Shown piece after piece: positions 12,240 through 26,697 of a stretch of 64,000 bases of DNA (the stretch's first letter is position 1; each line of letters opens with the position of its first letter). Position numbers and translations under genes: made by a program. Below the pieces are notes generated by a model. That model was given only the letters and a program-made list of their open reading frames with translations. It made no database searches and was not told the origin of the DNA. The DNA is from Labia minor (Eukaryota > Arthropoda > Insecta > Dermaptera > Spongiphoridae): NCBI GenBank assembly GCA_963082975.1, contig OY720345.1, positions 8,954,491-9,018,490 of the forward strand. Direction: 5' to 3'.

Positions 12240-15200
12240 AATGTAAAATTTATTTTTTATATATCATTTTCTTCCATTTTTGATCAATTAATCGATTTTA
12301 TTCATATTTCATCAATATCATAATTTTTTTTCATTAATTTCATAGAAAAAACGTGAATATTGATAAATTATTTAGGTAAAACGCTTTTTTTTAAATACTA
12401 ATCTAAAATTTATTTACCTTATATCATTTTCTTCCATTTCTGGTCTAAACACGAATTAATTCATTTTTTATACATATCATAATTTTTTTCATTAATTTCA
12501 TAGAAAAAACGTTAATATTGATAAATTATTTTAGAAAAATGCTATTTTTATAAATACTAATGTAAAATTTATTTTTTATATATCATTTTCTTCCATTTCT
12601 GCTCCTAAACACGAATTAATTCATATTTTTTATACATATCATAATTTTATTCATTAATTTCATAGAAAAAACGTGAATATTGATAAATTATTTAGGAAAA
12701 ATGCTATTTTTTTAAAATACTAATGTAAAATTTATTTATTATATATCATTTTCTTCCATTTCTGCTCGTAAACACGAATTAATACATATTTTATACATAT
12801 CATAATTTTTTTTCATTAATTTCATAGAAAAAACGTTAATATTGATAAATTATTTAGGAAAAATGCTATTGTTTTAAATACTAATGTAAAATTTATTTTT
12901 TATATATCATTTTCTTCCATTTCTGGTCCTAACACGAATTAATTCATTTTTTTATACATATCATAATTTTTTTCATTAATTTCATAGAAAAAACGTTAAT
13001 ATTGATAAATTATTTAGGTAAAATGCTATTTTTTTAAATACTAATGTAAAATTTATTTTTTATATATCATTTTCTTCCATTTTTGATCAATTAATCGATT
13101 TTATTCATATTTCATCGATATCATAATTTTTTTCATTAATTTCATAGAAAAAACGTGAATATTGATAAATTATTTAGGAAAAATGCTATTTTTTTAAATA
13201 CTAATGTAAAATTTTTTTATTATATATCATTTTCTTCCATTTCTGGTCCGAAAGTCTATTTAATTCAAATTTTATACAAATCCCAATTTTTTTCATTAAT
13301 TTCATAGAAAAAACATGAATTTGTCATATTTTTTCAGGCAAAATGCTACTTTTTTAAATAGAAATGTAAAATTTAATTTCTATATATAATTTTCTTCCAT
13401 TTCTGGTCCTAAAGTCGATTTAATTAACATTTTATACATATCATAATTTTTTTCATTAATTTTATAGAAAAAACGTGAATATTGATAAATTATTTAGGTA
13501 AAATGCTATTTTTTTAAATACTAATTTAAAATTTATTTTTTATATATCATTTTCTTCCATTTCTGGTCCTAAACACGAATTAATTCATTTTTTATACATA
13601 TCATAATTTTTTTCATTAATTTCATAGAAAAAACGTTAATATTGATAAATTATTTAGGTAAAATGCTATTTTTTAAATACTAATGTAAAATTTATTTTTT
13701 ATATATCATTTTCTTCCATTTCTGGTCCTAAACACGAATTAATTCATTTTTTATACATATCATAATTTTTTTCATTAATTTCATAGAAAAACCGTTAATA
13801 TTGATAAATTATTAGGTAAAAATGCTATTTTTTTAAATACTTATGTAAAAATTTATTTACTATATATCATTTTCTTCCATTTCTGGTCCTAAACACGAAT
13901 TAATTCATATTTTATACATATCATAATTTTTTTCTTTAATTTCATAGAAAAACCGTTAATATTGATAAATTATTTAGTAAAAATGCTATTTTTTTAAATA
14001 CTAATGTAAAATTTATTTACTATATATCATTTTCTTCCATTTCTGGTCCTAAACACGAATTAATTCATATTTTATACATATCATAATTTTTTTCATTAAT
14101 TTCATAGAAAAACGTTAATATTAATAAATTATTTAGGAAAAATGCTATTGTTTTAAATACTAATGTAAAATTTATTTACTATATATTATTTTCTTCTATT
14201 TTTGATCAATTAATCGATTTTATTCATATTTCATCAATATCATAATTTTTTTCATTAATTTCATAGAAAAAACGTTAATATTGATAAATTATTTAGGAAA
14301 AATGCTATTTTTTTAAATACTAATGTAAAATTTATTTTTTATATATTATTTTGTTCCATTTCTGCTCCTAAACACGAATTAATACATATTTTATACATAT
14401 CATAATTTTTTTCATTAATTTCATAGAAAAAACGTTAATATTGATAAATTATTTAGGAAAAATGCTATTTTTTTAAATACAAATGTAAAATTTATTTATT
14501 ATATATCATTTTCTTCCATTTCTGGTCCTAAACACGAATTAATTCATTTTTTATACATATCATAATTTTATTCATTAATTTCATAGAAAAAACGTTAATA
14601 TTGATAAATTATTTAGGAAAAATGCTATTTTTTTAAATACAAATGTAAAATTTATTTATTATATATCATTTTCTTCCATTTCTGGTCCGAAAGTCTATTT
14701 AATTCAAATTTTATACAAATCCTAATTTTTTTCATTAATTTCATAGAAAAAACATGAATTTGTCATATTTTTTCAGGCAAAATGCTACTTTATTAAATAG
14801 AAATTTAAAATTTAATTTCTATATATAATTTTCTTCCATTTCTGGTCCTAAAGTCGATTTAATTAACATTTTATACATATCATAATTTTATTCATTAATT
14901 TTATAGAAAAAACGTGAATATTGATAAATTATTTAGGTAAAATGCTATTTTTTTAAATACTAATCTAAAATTTATTTACCTTATATCATTTTCTTCCATT
15001 TCTGGTCCTAAACACGAATTAATTCATTTTTTATACATATCATAATTTTTTTCATTAATTTCATAGAAAAAACGTTAATATTGATAAATTATTTAGGAAA
15101 AATGCTATTTTTTTAAATACTAATGTAAAATTTTTTTATTATATATCATTTTTTTCAATTTCTGGTCCTAAACACGAATTAATTTATATTTTATCGATAT

Positions 15201-18200
15201 CATAATTTTTTTCAATGATTTCATAGAAAAAACCTGAATTTGTCATATTTTTTTCAGACAAAATGCTACTTTTTTAAATAGAAATGTAAAATCTATTTTT
15301 TATATATCATTTTCTTCCATTTCTGGTCCGAAAGTCTATTTAATTCAAATTTTATACAAATCCCAATTTTTTTCATTAATTTCATAGAAAAAACATGAAT
15401 TTGTCATATTTTTTCAGGCAAAATGCTACTTTTTTAAATAGAAATGTAAAATTTAATTTCTATATATAATTTTCTTCCATTTCTGGTCCTAAAGTCGATT
15501 TAATTAACATTTTATACATATCATAATTTTATTCATTAATTTTATAGAAAAAACGTGAATATTGATAAATTATTTAGGTAAAATGCTATTTTTTTAAATA
15601 CTAATTTAAAATTTATTTTTTATATATCATTTTCTTCCATTTCTGGTCCTAAACACGAATTAATTCATTTTTTATACATATCATAATTTTTTTCATTAAT
15701 TTCATAGAAAAACCGTTAATATTGATAAATTATTAGGTAAAAATGCTATTTTTTTAAATACTAATGTAAAAATTTATTTACTATATATCATTTTCTTCCA
15801 TTTCTGGTCCTAAACACGAATTAATTCATTTTTTATACATATCATAATTTTTTTCATTAATTTCATAGAAAAACCGTTAATATTGATAAATTATTAGGTA
15901 AAAATGCTATTTTTTTAAATACTAATGTAAAAATTTATTTACTATATATCATTTTCTTCCATTTCTGGTCCTAAACACGAATTAATTCATATTTTATACA
16001 TATCATAATTTTTTTCTTTAATTTCATAGAAAAACCGTTAATATTGATAAATTATTTAGTAAAAATGCTATTTTTTTAAATACTAATGTAAAATTTATTT
16101 ACTATATATCATTTTCTTCCATTTCTGTTCCTAAACACGAATTAATTCATATTTTATACATATCATAATTTTTTTCATTAATTTCATAGAAAAACGTTAA
16201 TATTGATAAATTATTTAGGAAAAATGCTATTGTTTTAAATACTAATGTAAAATTTATTTACTATATATTATTTTCTTCCATTTTTGATCAATTAATCGAT
16301 TTTATTCATATTTCATCAATATCATAATTTTTTTCATTAATTTCATAGAAAAAACGTTAATATTGATAAATTATTTAGGAAAAATGCTATTTTTTTAAAT
16401 ACTAATGTAAAATTTATTTTTTATATATTATTTTGTTCCATTTCTGCTCCTAAACACGAATTAATACATATTTTATACATATCATAATTTTTTTCATTAA
16501 TTTCATAGAAAAAACGTGAATATTGATAAATTATTTAGGTAAAACGCTTTTTTTTAAATACTAATCTAAAATTTATTTACCTTATATCATTTTCTTCCAT
16601 TTCTGGTCCTAAACACGAATTAATTCATTTTTTATACATATCATAATTTTTTTCATTAATTTCATAGAAAAAACGTTAATATTGATAAATTATTTTGGAA
16701 AAATGCTATTTTTATAAATACTAATGTAAAATTTATTTACTATATATCATTTTCTTCCATTTCTGCTCCTAAACACGAATTAATTCATATTTTTTATACA
16801 TATCATAATTTTATTCATTAATTTCATAGAAAAAACGTGAATATTGATAAATTATTTAGGAAAAATGCTATTTTTTTAAATACTAATGTAAAATTTATTT
16901 TTTATATATTATTTTGTTCCATTTCTGCTCGTAAACACGAATTAATACATATTTTATACATATCATAATTTTTTTCATTAATTTCATAGAAAAAACGTTA
17001 ATATTGATAAATTATTTAGGAAAAATGCTATTGTTTTAAATACTAATGTAAAATTTATTTTTTATATATCATTTTCTTCCATTTCTGGTCCTAAACACGA
17101 ATTAATTCATTTTTTATACATATCATAATTTTTTTCATTAATTTGATAGAAAAAACGTTAATATTGATAAATAATTTAGGAAAAATGCTATTTTTTTAAA
17201 TACTAATGTAAAATTTATTTTTTATATATCATTTTCTTCCATTTTTGATCACTTAATCGATTTTATTCATATTTCATCGATATCATAATTTTTTTCATTA
17301 ATTTCATAGAAAAAACGTGAATATTGATAAATTTTTTAGGAAAAATGCTATTTTTTTAAATACTAATGTAAAATTTATTTTTTATATATCATTTTCTTCC
17401 ATTTTTGATCAATTAATCGATTTTATTCATATTTCATCGATATCATAATTTTTTTCATTAATTTCATAGAAAAAACGTTAATATTGATAAATTATTTAGG
17501 AAAAATGCTATTTTTTTAAATACTAATGTAAAATTTATTTTTTATATATTATTTTGTTCCATTTCTGCTCGTAAACACGAATTAATTCATTTTTTATACA
17601 TATCATAATTTTTTTCATTAATTTCATAGAAAAAACGTTAATATTGATAAATTATTTAGGAAAAATGCTATTTTTTTAAATACTAATGTAAAATTTTTTT
17701 ATTATATATCATTTTTTTCAATTTCTGGTCCTAAACACGAATTAATTTATATTTTATCGATATCATAATTTTTTTCAATGATTTCATAGAAAAAACCTGA
17801 ATTTGTCATATTTTTTTCAGACAAAATGCTACTTTTTTAAATAGAAATGTAAAATCTATTTTTTATATATCATTTTCTTCCATTTCTGGTCCGAAAGTCT
17901 ATTTAATTCAAATTTTATACAAATCCTAATTTTTTTCATTAATTTCATAGAAAAAACATGAATTTATCATATTTTTTCAGGCAAAATGCTACTTTTTTAA
18001 ATAGAAATGTAAAATTTAATTTCTATATATAATTTTCTTCCATTTCTGGTCCTAAAGTCGATTTAATTAACATTTTATACATATCATAATTTTATTCATT
18101 AATTTTATAAAAAAAACGTGAATATTGATAAATTATTTAGGTAAAATGCTATTTTTTTAAATACTAATTTAAAATTTATTTTTTATATATCATTTTCTTC

Positions 18201-18333
18201 CATTTCTGGTCCTAAACACGAATTAATTCATTTTTTATACATATCATAATTTTTTTCATTAATTTCATAGAAAAAACGTTAATATTGATAAATTATTTAG
18301 GTAAAATGCTATTTTTTTAAATACTAATGTAAA

Positions 18334-18493
18334 ATTTATTTTTTATATATCATTTTCTTCCATTTCTGGTCCTAAACACGAATTAATTCATTTTTTATAC
18401 ATATCATAATTTTTTTCATTAATTTCATAGAAAAAACGTTAATATTGATAAATTATTTAGGAAAAATGCTATTTTTTTAAATACTAATGTAAA
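18334..18493. repeat. Representative consensus monomer (160 bp)
   Basis: This copy matches the most common form. It contains 27 G/C bases of 160 by count. Offsets: 1-10 ATTTATTTTT; 11-32 the conserved TATATATC plus TTTCTTCCAT block; 33-60 variable left block (GGTCCTAAACACG here); 61-80 TATACATATC plus a T-run; 81-100 the near-invariant core TTTCATTAATTTCATAGAAA; 101-135 variable right block (CGTTAATATTGATAAATTA, then TTAGGAAAAATG); 136-160 T-run and AAATACTAATGTAAA. Tracts of A or T of 5-8 bases recur through the unit, which favours intrinsic DNA curvature (inference). A length of 160 bp is close to one nucleosome plus a short linker. Confidence 0.95.
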
Positions 18494-18653
18494 ATTTATT
18501 TTTTATATATCATTTTCTTCCATTTTTGATCAATTAATCGATTTTATTCATATTTCATCAATATCATAATTTTTTTCATTAATTTCATAGAAAAAACGTT
18601 AATATTGATAAATTATTTAGGAAAAATGCTATTTTTTTAAATACTAATGTAAA

Positions 18654-18710
18654 ATTTATTTTTTATATATTATTTTGTTCCATTTCTATATATCATTTTC
18701 TTCCATTTCT
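18654..18710. repeat. Out-of-register monomer junction, copy 1
   Basis: After TTTTGTTCCATTTCT (ending 18,687) the sequence jumps back to ATATATCATTTTCTTCC before continuing into GGTCCGAAAGTC, so 23 bp (18,688-18,710) duplicate the TATATC/TTCTTCC block. This is the scar of an unequal exchange through the short homology CCATTTCT. The same scar is present at 25,914 and 34,380 and nowhere else seen. Confidence 0.9.
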
Positions 18711-19469
18711 GGTCCGAAAGTCTATTTAATTCAAATTTTATACAAATCCTAATTTTTTTCATTAATTTCATAGAAAAACCATGAATTTGTCATATTATTT
18801 CAGGCAAAAGGCTACTTTTTTAAATAGAAATGTAAAATTTAATTTCTATATATAATTTTCTTCCATTTCTGGTCCTAAAGCCGATTTAATTCACATTTTA
18901 TACATATCATAATTTTTTTCATTAATTTCATAGAAAAAACGTTAATATTGATAAATTATTTAGGAAAAATGCTATTGTTTTAAATACTAATGTAAAATTT
19001 ATTTTCTATATATTATTTTCTTCCATTTTTGATCAATTAATTGATTTTATTCATATTTCATCAATATCATAATTTTTTTCATTAATTTCATAGAAAAAAC
19101 GTGAATATTGATAAATTATTTAGGAAAAATGCTATTTTTTTAAATACTAATGTAAAATTTATTTACTATATATCATTTTCTTCCATTTCTGGTCCTAAAC
19201 ACGAATTAATTCATTTTTTATACATATCATAATTTTATTCATTAATTTCATAGAAAAAACGTGAATATTGATAAATTATTTAGGAAAAATGCTATTTTTT
19301 TAAATACTAATGTAAAATTTATTTTTTATATATCATTTTCTTCCATTTCTGCTCCTAAACACGAATTAATTCATATTTTTTATACATATCATAATTTTTT
19401 TCATTAATTTCATAGAAAAAAATGAATTTGTCATATTATTTCAGGCAAAATGGTACTTTTTTAAATAGA

Positions 19470-22400
19470 AATGTAAAATTTATTTTTTATATATCATTTT
19501 CTTCCATTTTTGATCAATTAATCGATTTTATTCATATTTCATCAATATCATAATTTTTTTCATTAATTTCATAGAAAAAACGTGAATATTGATAAATTAT
19601 TTAGGTAAAACGCTTTTTTTTAAATACTAATCTAAAATTTATTTACCTTATATCATTTTCTTCCATTTCTGGTCCTAAACACGAATTAATTCATTTTTTA
19701 TACATATCATAATTTTTTTCATTAATTTCATAGAAAAAACGTTAATATTGATAAATTATTTTGGAAAAATGCTATTTTTATAAATACTAATGTAAAATTT
19801 ATTTTTTATATATCATTTTCTTCCATTTCTGCTCCTAAACACGAATTAATTCATATTTTTTATACATATCATAATTTTATTCATTAATTTCATAGAAAAA
19901 ACGTGAATATTGATAAATTATTTAGGAAAAATGCTATTTTTTTAAATACTAATGTAAAATTTATTTATTATATATCATTTTCTTCCATTTCTGCTCGTAA
20001 ACACGAATTAATACATATTTTATACATATCATAATTTTTTTCATTAATTTCATAGAAAAAACGTTAATATTGATAAATTATTTAGGAAAAATGCTATTGT
20101 TTTAAATACTAATGTAAAATTTATTTTTTATATATCATTTTCTTCCATTTCTGGTCCTAAACACGAATTAATTCATTTTTTATACATATCATAATTTTTT
20201 TCATTAATTTCATAGAAAAAACGTTAATATTGATAAATTATTTAGGTAAAATGCTATTTTTTTAAATACTAATGTAAAATTTATTTTTTATATATCATTT
20301 TCTTCCATTTTTGATCAATTAATCGATTTTATTCATATTTCATCGATATCATAATTTTTTTCATTAATTTCATAGAAAAACGTGAATATTGATAAATTAT
20401 TTAGGAAAAATGCTTTTTTTTTAAATACTAATGTAAAATTTTTTTATTATATATCATTTTCTTCCATTTCTGGTCCGAAAGTCTATTTAATTCAAATTTT
20501 ATACAAATCCCAATTTTTTTCATTAATTTCATAGAAAAAACATGAATTTGTCATATTTTTTCAGGCAAAATGCTACTTTTTTAAATAGAAATGTAAAATT
20601 TAATTTCTATATATAATTTTCTTCCATTTCTGGTCCTAAAGTCGATTTAATTAACATTTTATACATATCATAATTTTTTTCATTAATTTTATAGAAAAAA
20701 CGTGAATATTGATAAATTATTTAGGTAAAATGCTATTTTTTTAAATACTAATTTAAAATTTATTTTTTATATATCATTTTCTTCCATTTCTGGTCCTAAA
20801 CACGAATTAATTCATTTTTTATACATATCATAATTTTTTTCATTAATTTCATAGAAAAAACGTTAATATTGATAAATTATTTAGGTAAAATGCTATTTTT
20901 TAAATACTAATGTAAAATTTATTTTTTATATATCATTTTCTTCCATTTCTGGTCCTAAACACGAATTAATTCATTTTTTATACATATCATAATTTTTTTC
21001 ATTAATTTCATAGAAAAACCGTTAATATTGATAAATTATTAGGTAAAAATGCTATTTTTTTAAATACTTATGTAAAAATTTATTTACTATATATCATTTT
21101 CTTCCATTTCTGGTCCTAAACACGAATTAATTCATATTTTATACATATCATAATTTTTTTCTTTAATTTCATAGAAAAACCGTTAATATTGATAAATTAT
21201 TTAGTAAAAATGCTATTTTTTTAAATACTAATGTAAAATTTATTTACTATATATCATTTTCTTCCATTTCTGGTCCTAAACACGAATTAATTCATATTTT
21301 ATACATATCATAATTTTTTTCATTAATTTCATAGAAAAACGTTAATATTAATAAATTATTTAGGAAAAATGCTATTGTTTTAAATACTAATGTAAAATTT
21401 ATTTACTATATATTATTTTCTTCTATTTTTGATCAATTAATCGATTTTATTCATATTTCATCAATATCATAATTTTTTTCATTAATTTCATAGAAAAAAC
21501 GTTAATATTGATAAATTATTTAGGAAAAATGCTATTTTTTTAAATACTAATGTAAAATTTATTTTTTATATATTATTTTGTTCCATTTCTGCTCCTAAAC
21601 ACGAATTAATACATATTTTATACATATCATAATTTTTTTCATTAATTTCATAGAAAAAACGTTAATATTGATAAATTATTTAGGAAAAATGCTATTTTTT
21701 TAAATACAAATGTAAAATTTATTTATTATATATCATTTTCTTCCATTTCTGGTCCTAAACACGAATTAATTCATTTTTTATACATATCATAATTTTATTC
21801 ATTAATTTCATAGAAAAAACGTTAATATTGATAAATTATTTAGGAAAAATGCTATTTTTTTAAATACAAATGTAAAATTTATTTATTATATATCATTTTC
21901 TTCCATTTCTGGTCCGAAAGTCTATTTAATTCAAATTTTATACAAATCCTAATTTTTTTCATTAATTTCATAGAAAAAACATGAATTTGTCATATTTTTT
22001 CAGGCAAAATGCTACTTTATTAAATAGAAATTTAAAATTTAATTTCTATATATAATTTTCTTCCATTTCTGGTCCTAAAGTCGATTTAATTAACATTTTA
22101 TACATATCATAATTTTATTCATTAATTTTATAGAAAAAACGTGAATATTGATAAATTATTTAGGTAAAATGCTATTTTTTTAAATACTAATCTAAAATTT
22201 ATTTACCTTATATCATTTTCTTCCATTTCTGGTCCTAAACACGAATTAATTCATTTTTTATACATATCATAATTTTTTTCATTAATTTCATAGAAAAAAC
22301 GTTAATATTGATAAATTATTTAGGAAAAATGCTATTTTTTTAAATACTAATGTAAAATTTTTTTATTATATATCATTTTTTTCAATTTCTGGTCCTAAAC

Positions 22401-25400
22401 ACGAATTAATTTATATTTTATCGATATCATAATTTTTTTCAATGATTTCATAGAAAAAACCTGAATTTGTCATATTTTTTTCAGACAAAATGCTACTTTT
22501 TTAAATAGAAATGTAAAATCTATTTTTTATATATCATTTTCTTCCATTTCTGGTCCGAAAGTCTATTTAATTCAAATTTTATACAAATCCCAATTTTTTT
22601 CATTAATTTCATAGAAAAAACATGAATTTGTCATATTTTTTCAGGCAAAATGCTACTTTTTTAAATAGAAATGTAAAATTTAATTTCTATATATAATTTT
22701 CTTCCATTTCTGGTCCTAAAGTCGATTTAATTAACATTTTATACATATCATAATTTTATTCATTAATTTTATAGAAAAAACGTGAATATTGATAAATTAT
22801 TTAGGTAAAATGCTATTTTTTTAAATACTAATTTAAAATTTATTTTTTATATATCATTTTCTTCCATTTCTGGTCCTAAACACGAATTAATTCATTTTTT
22901 ATACATATCATAATTTTTTTCATTAATTTCATAGAAAAACCGTTAATATTGATAAATTATTAGGTAAAAATGCTATTTTTTTAAATACTAATGTAAAAAT
23001 TTATTTACTATATATCATTTTCTTCCATTTCTGGTCCTAAACACGAATTAATTCATTTTTTATACATATCATAATTTTTTTCATTAATTTCATAGAAAAA
23101 CCGTTAATATTGATAAATTATTAGGTAAAAATGCTATTTTTTTAAATACTAATGTAAAAATTTATTTACTATATATCATTTTCTTCCATTTCTGGTCCTA
23201 AACACGAATTAATTCATATTTTATACATATCATAATTTTTTTCTTTAATTTCATAGAAAAACCGTTAATATTGATAAATTATTTAGTAAAAATGCTATTT
23301 TTTTAAATACTAATGTAAAATTTATTTACTATATATCATTTTCTTCCATTTCTGTTCCTAAACACGAATTAATTCATATTTTATACATATCATAATTTTT
23401 TTCATTAATTTCATAGAAAAACGTTAATATTGATAAATTATTTAGGAAAAATGCTATTGTTTTAAATACTAATGTAAAATTTATTTACTATATATTATTT
23501 TCTTCCATTTTTGATCAATTAATCGATTTTATTCATATTTCATCAATATCATAATTTTTTTCATTAATTTCATAGAAAAAACGTTAATATTGATAAATTA
23601 TTTAGGAAAAATGCTATTTTTTTAAATACTAATGTAAAATTTATTTTTTATATATTATTTTGTTCCATTTCTGCTCCTAAACACGAATTAATACATATTT
23701 TATACATATCATAATTTTTTTCATTAATTTCATAGAAAAAACGTGAATATTGATAAATTATTTAGGTAAAACGCTTTTTTTTAAATACTAATCTAAAATT
23801 TATTTACCTTATATCATTTTCTTCCATTTCTGGTCCTAAACACGAATTAATTCATTTTTTATACATATCATAATTTTTTTCATTAATTTCATAGAAAAAA
23901 CGTTAATATTGATAAATTATTTTGGAAAAATGCTATTTTTATAAATACTAATGTAAAATTTATTTACTATATATCATTTTCTTCCATTTCTGCTCCTAAA
24001 CACGAATTAATTCATATTTTTTATACATATCATAATTTTATTCATTAATTTCATAGAAAAAACGTGAATATTGATAAATTATTTAGGAAAAATGCTATTT
24101 TTTTAAATACTAATGTAAAATTTATTTTTTATATATTATTTTGTTCCATTTCTGCTCGTAAACACGAATTAATACATATTTTATACATATCATAATTTTT
24201 TTCATTAATTTCATAGAAAAAACGTTAATATTGATAAATTATTTAGGAAAAATGCTATTGTTTTAAATACTAATGTAAAATTTATTTTTTATATATCATT
24301 TTCTTCCATTTCTGGTCCTAAACACGAATTAATTCATTTTTTATACATATCATAATTTTTTTCATTAATTTGATAGAAAAAACGTTAATATTGATAAATA
24401 ATTTAGGAAAAATGCTATTTTTTTAAATACTAATGTAAAATTTATTTTTTATATATCATTTTCTTCCATTTTTGATCACTTAATCGATTTTATTCATATT
24501 TCATCGATATCATAATTTTTTTCATTAATTTCATAGAAAAAACGTGAATATTGATAAATTTTTTAGGAAAAATGCTATTTTTTTAAATACTAATGTAAAA
24601 TTTATTTTTTATATATCATTTTCTTCCATTTTTGATCAATTAATCGATTTTATTCATATTTCATCGATATCATAATTTTTTTCATTAATTTCATAGAAAA
24701 AACGTTAATATTGATAAATTATTTAGGAAAAATGCTATTTTTTTAAATACTAATGTAAAATTTATTTTTTATATATTATTTTGTTCCATTTCTGCTCGTA
24801 AACACGAATTAATTCATTTTTTATACATATCATAATTTTTTTCATTAATTTCATAGAAAAAACGTTAATATTGATAAATTATTTAGGAAAAATGCTATTT
24901 TTTTAAATACTAATGTAAAATTTTTTTATTATATATCATTTTTTTCAATTTCTGGTCCTAAACACGAATTAATTTATATTTTATCGATATCATAATTTTT
25001 TTCAATGATTTCATAGAAAAAACCTGAATTTGTCATATTTTTTTCAGACAAAATGCTACTTTTTTAAATAGAAATGTAAAATCTATTTTTTATATATCAT
25101 TTTCTTCCATTTCTGGTCCGAAAGTCTATTTAATTCAAATTTTATACAAATCCTAATTTTTTTCATTAATTTCATAGAAAAAACATGAATTTATCATATT
25201 TTTTCAGGCAAAATGCTACTTTTTTAAATAGAAATGTAAAATTTAATTTCTATATATAATTTTCTTCCATTTCTGGTCCTAAAGTCGATTTAATTAACAT
25301 TTTATACATATCATAATTTTATTCATTAATTTTATAAAAAAAACGTGAATATTGATAAATTATTTAGGTAAAATGCTATTTTTTTAAATACTAATTTAAA

Positions 25401-26697
25401 ATTTATTTTTTATATATCATTTTCTTCCATTTCTGGTCCTAAACACGAATTAATTCATTTTTTATACATATCATAATTTTTTTCATTAATTTCATAGAAA
25501 AAACGTTAATATTGATAAATTATTTAGGTAAAATGCTATTTTTTTAAATACTAATGTAAAATTTATTTTTTATATATCATTTTCTTCCATTTCTGGTCCT
25601 AAACACGAATTAATTCATTTTTTATACATATCATAATTTTTTTCATTAATTTCATAGAAAAAACGTTAATATTGATAAATTATTTAGGAAAAATGCTATT
25701 TTTTTAAATACTAATGTAAAATTTATTTTTTATATATCATTTTCTTCCATTTTTGATCAATTAATCGATTTTATTCATATTTCATCAATATCATAATTTT
25801 TTTCATTAATTTCATAGAAAAAACGTTAATATTGATAAATTATTTAGGAAAAATGCTATTTTTTTAAATACTAATGTAAAATTTATTTTTTATATATTAT
25901 TTTGTTCCATTTCTATATATCATTTTCTTCCATTTCTGGTCCGAAAGTCTATTTAATTCAAATTTTATACAAATCCTAATTTTTTTCATTAATTTCATAG
26001 AAAAACCATGAATTTGTCATATTATTTCAGGCAAAAGGCTACTTTTTTAAATAGAAATGTAAAATTTAATTTCTATATATAATTTTCTTCCATTTCTGGT
26101 CCTAAAGCCGATTTAATTCACATTTTATACATATCATAATTTTTTTCATTAATTTCATAGAAAAAACGTTAATATTGATAAATTATTTAGGAAAAATGCT
26201 ATTGTTTTAAATACTAATGTAAAATTTATTTTCTATATATTATTTTCTTCCATTTTTGATCAATTAATTGATTTTATTCATATTTCATCAATATCATAAT
26301 TTTTTTCATTAATTTCATAGAAAAAACGTGAATATTGATAAATTATTTAGGAAAAATGCTATTTTTTTAAATACTAATGTAAAATTTATTTACTATATAT
26401 CATTTTCTTCCATTTCTGGTCCTAAACACGAATTAATTCATTTTTTATACATATCATAATTTTATTCATTAATTTCATAGAAAAAACGTGAATATTGATA
26501 AATTATTTAGGAAAAATGCTATTTTTTTAAATACTAATGTAAAATTTATTTTTTATATATCATTTTCTTCCATTTCTGCTCCTAAACACGAATTAATTCA
26601 TATTTTTTATACATATCATAATTTTTTTCATTAATTTCATAGAAAAAAATGAATTTGTCATATTATTTCAGGCAAAATGGTACTTTTTTAAATAGAA
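19470..26697. repeat. 7.23-kb higher-order repeat unit, copy 2
   Basis: Direct tandem copy of 12,240-19,469 at offset 7,227. Shared private changes include TTCTATTTTTG (near 21,422, matching 14,195), TTCTGTTCC (near 23,350, matching 16,124) and AATTTGATAG (near 24,369, matching 17,142). Similarity to copy 1 ends near 26,733, where the next monomer is GGTCCGAAAGTC and not GATCAATTAATCG. The right three quarters of this unit (from 21,425) served as source or sister for the third, longer copy. Confidence 0.93.
25881..25937. repeat. Out-of-register monomer junction, copy 2
   Basis: Same scar as at 18,687 (break after 25,914), exactly 7,227 bp away, with the same 23-bp duplicated block. Confidence 0.9.

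Larger units (their letters stand above)
12240..19469. repeat. 7.23-kb higher-order repeat unit, copy 1
   Basis: About 45 monomers. Every rare marker in this block recurs 7,227 bp to the right: AATACTTATG at 13,839 and 21,066; GATAAATAAT at 17,166 and 24,393; the out-of-register junction at 18,687 and 25,914; GAAAAAAATG at 19,415 and 26,642. Offset is constant from about 13.8 to 19.5 kb. It is up to 4 bp different at the left end because of small indels at 12,300-12,960. Unit length is 45 x 160 + 27, and 23 of the extra bases come from the junction. Copy 2 follows immediately, so this is a tandem duplication of a very large unit. By eye the two copies are almost identical. Confidence 0.93.
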
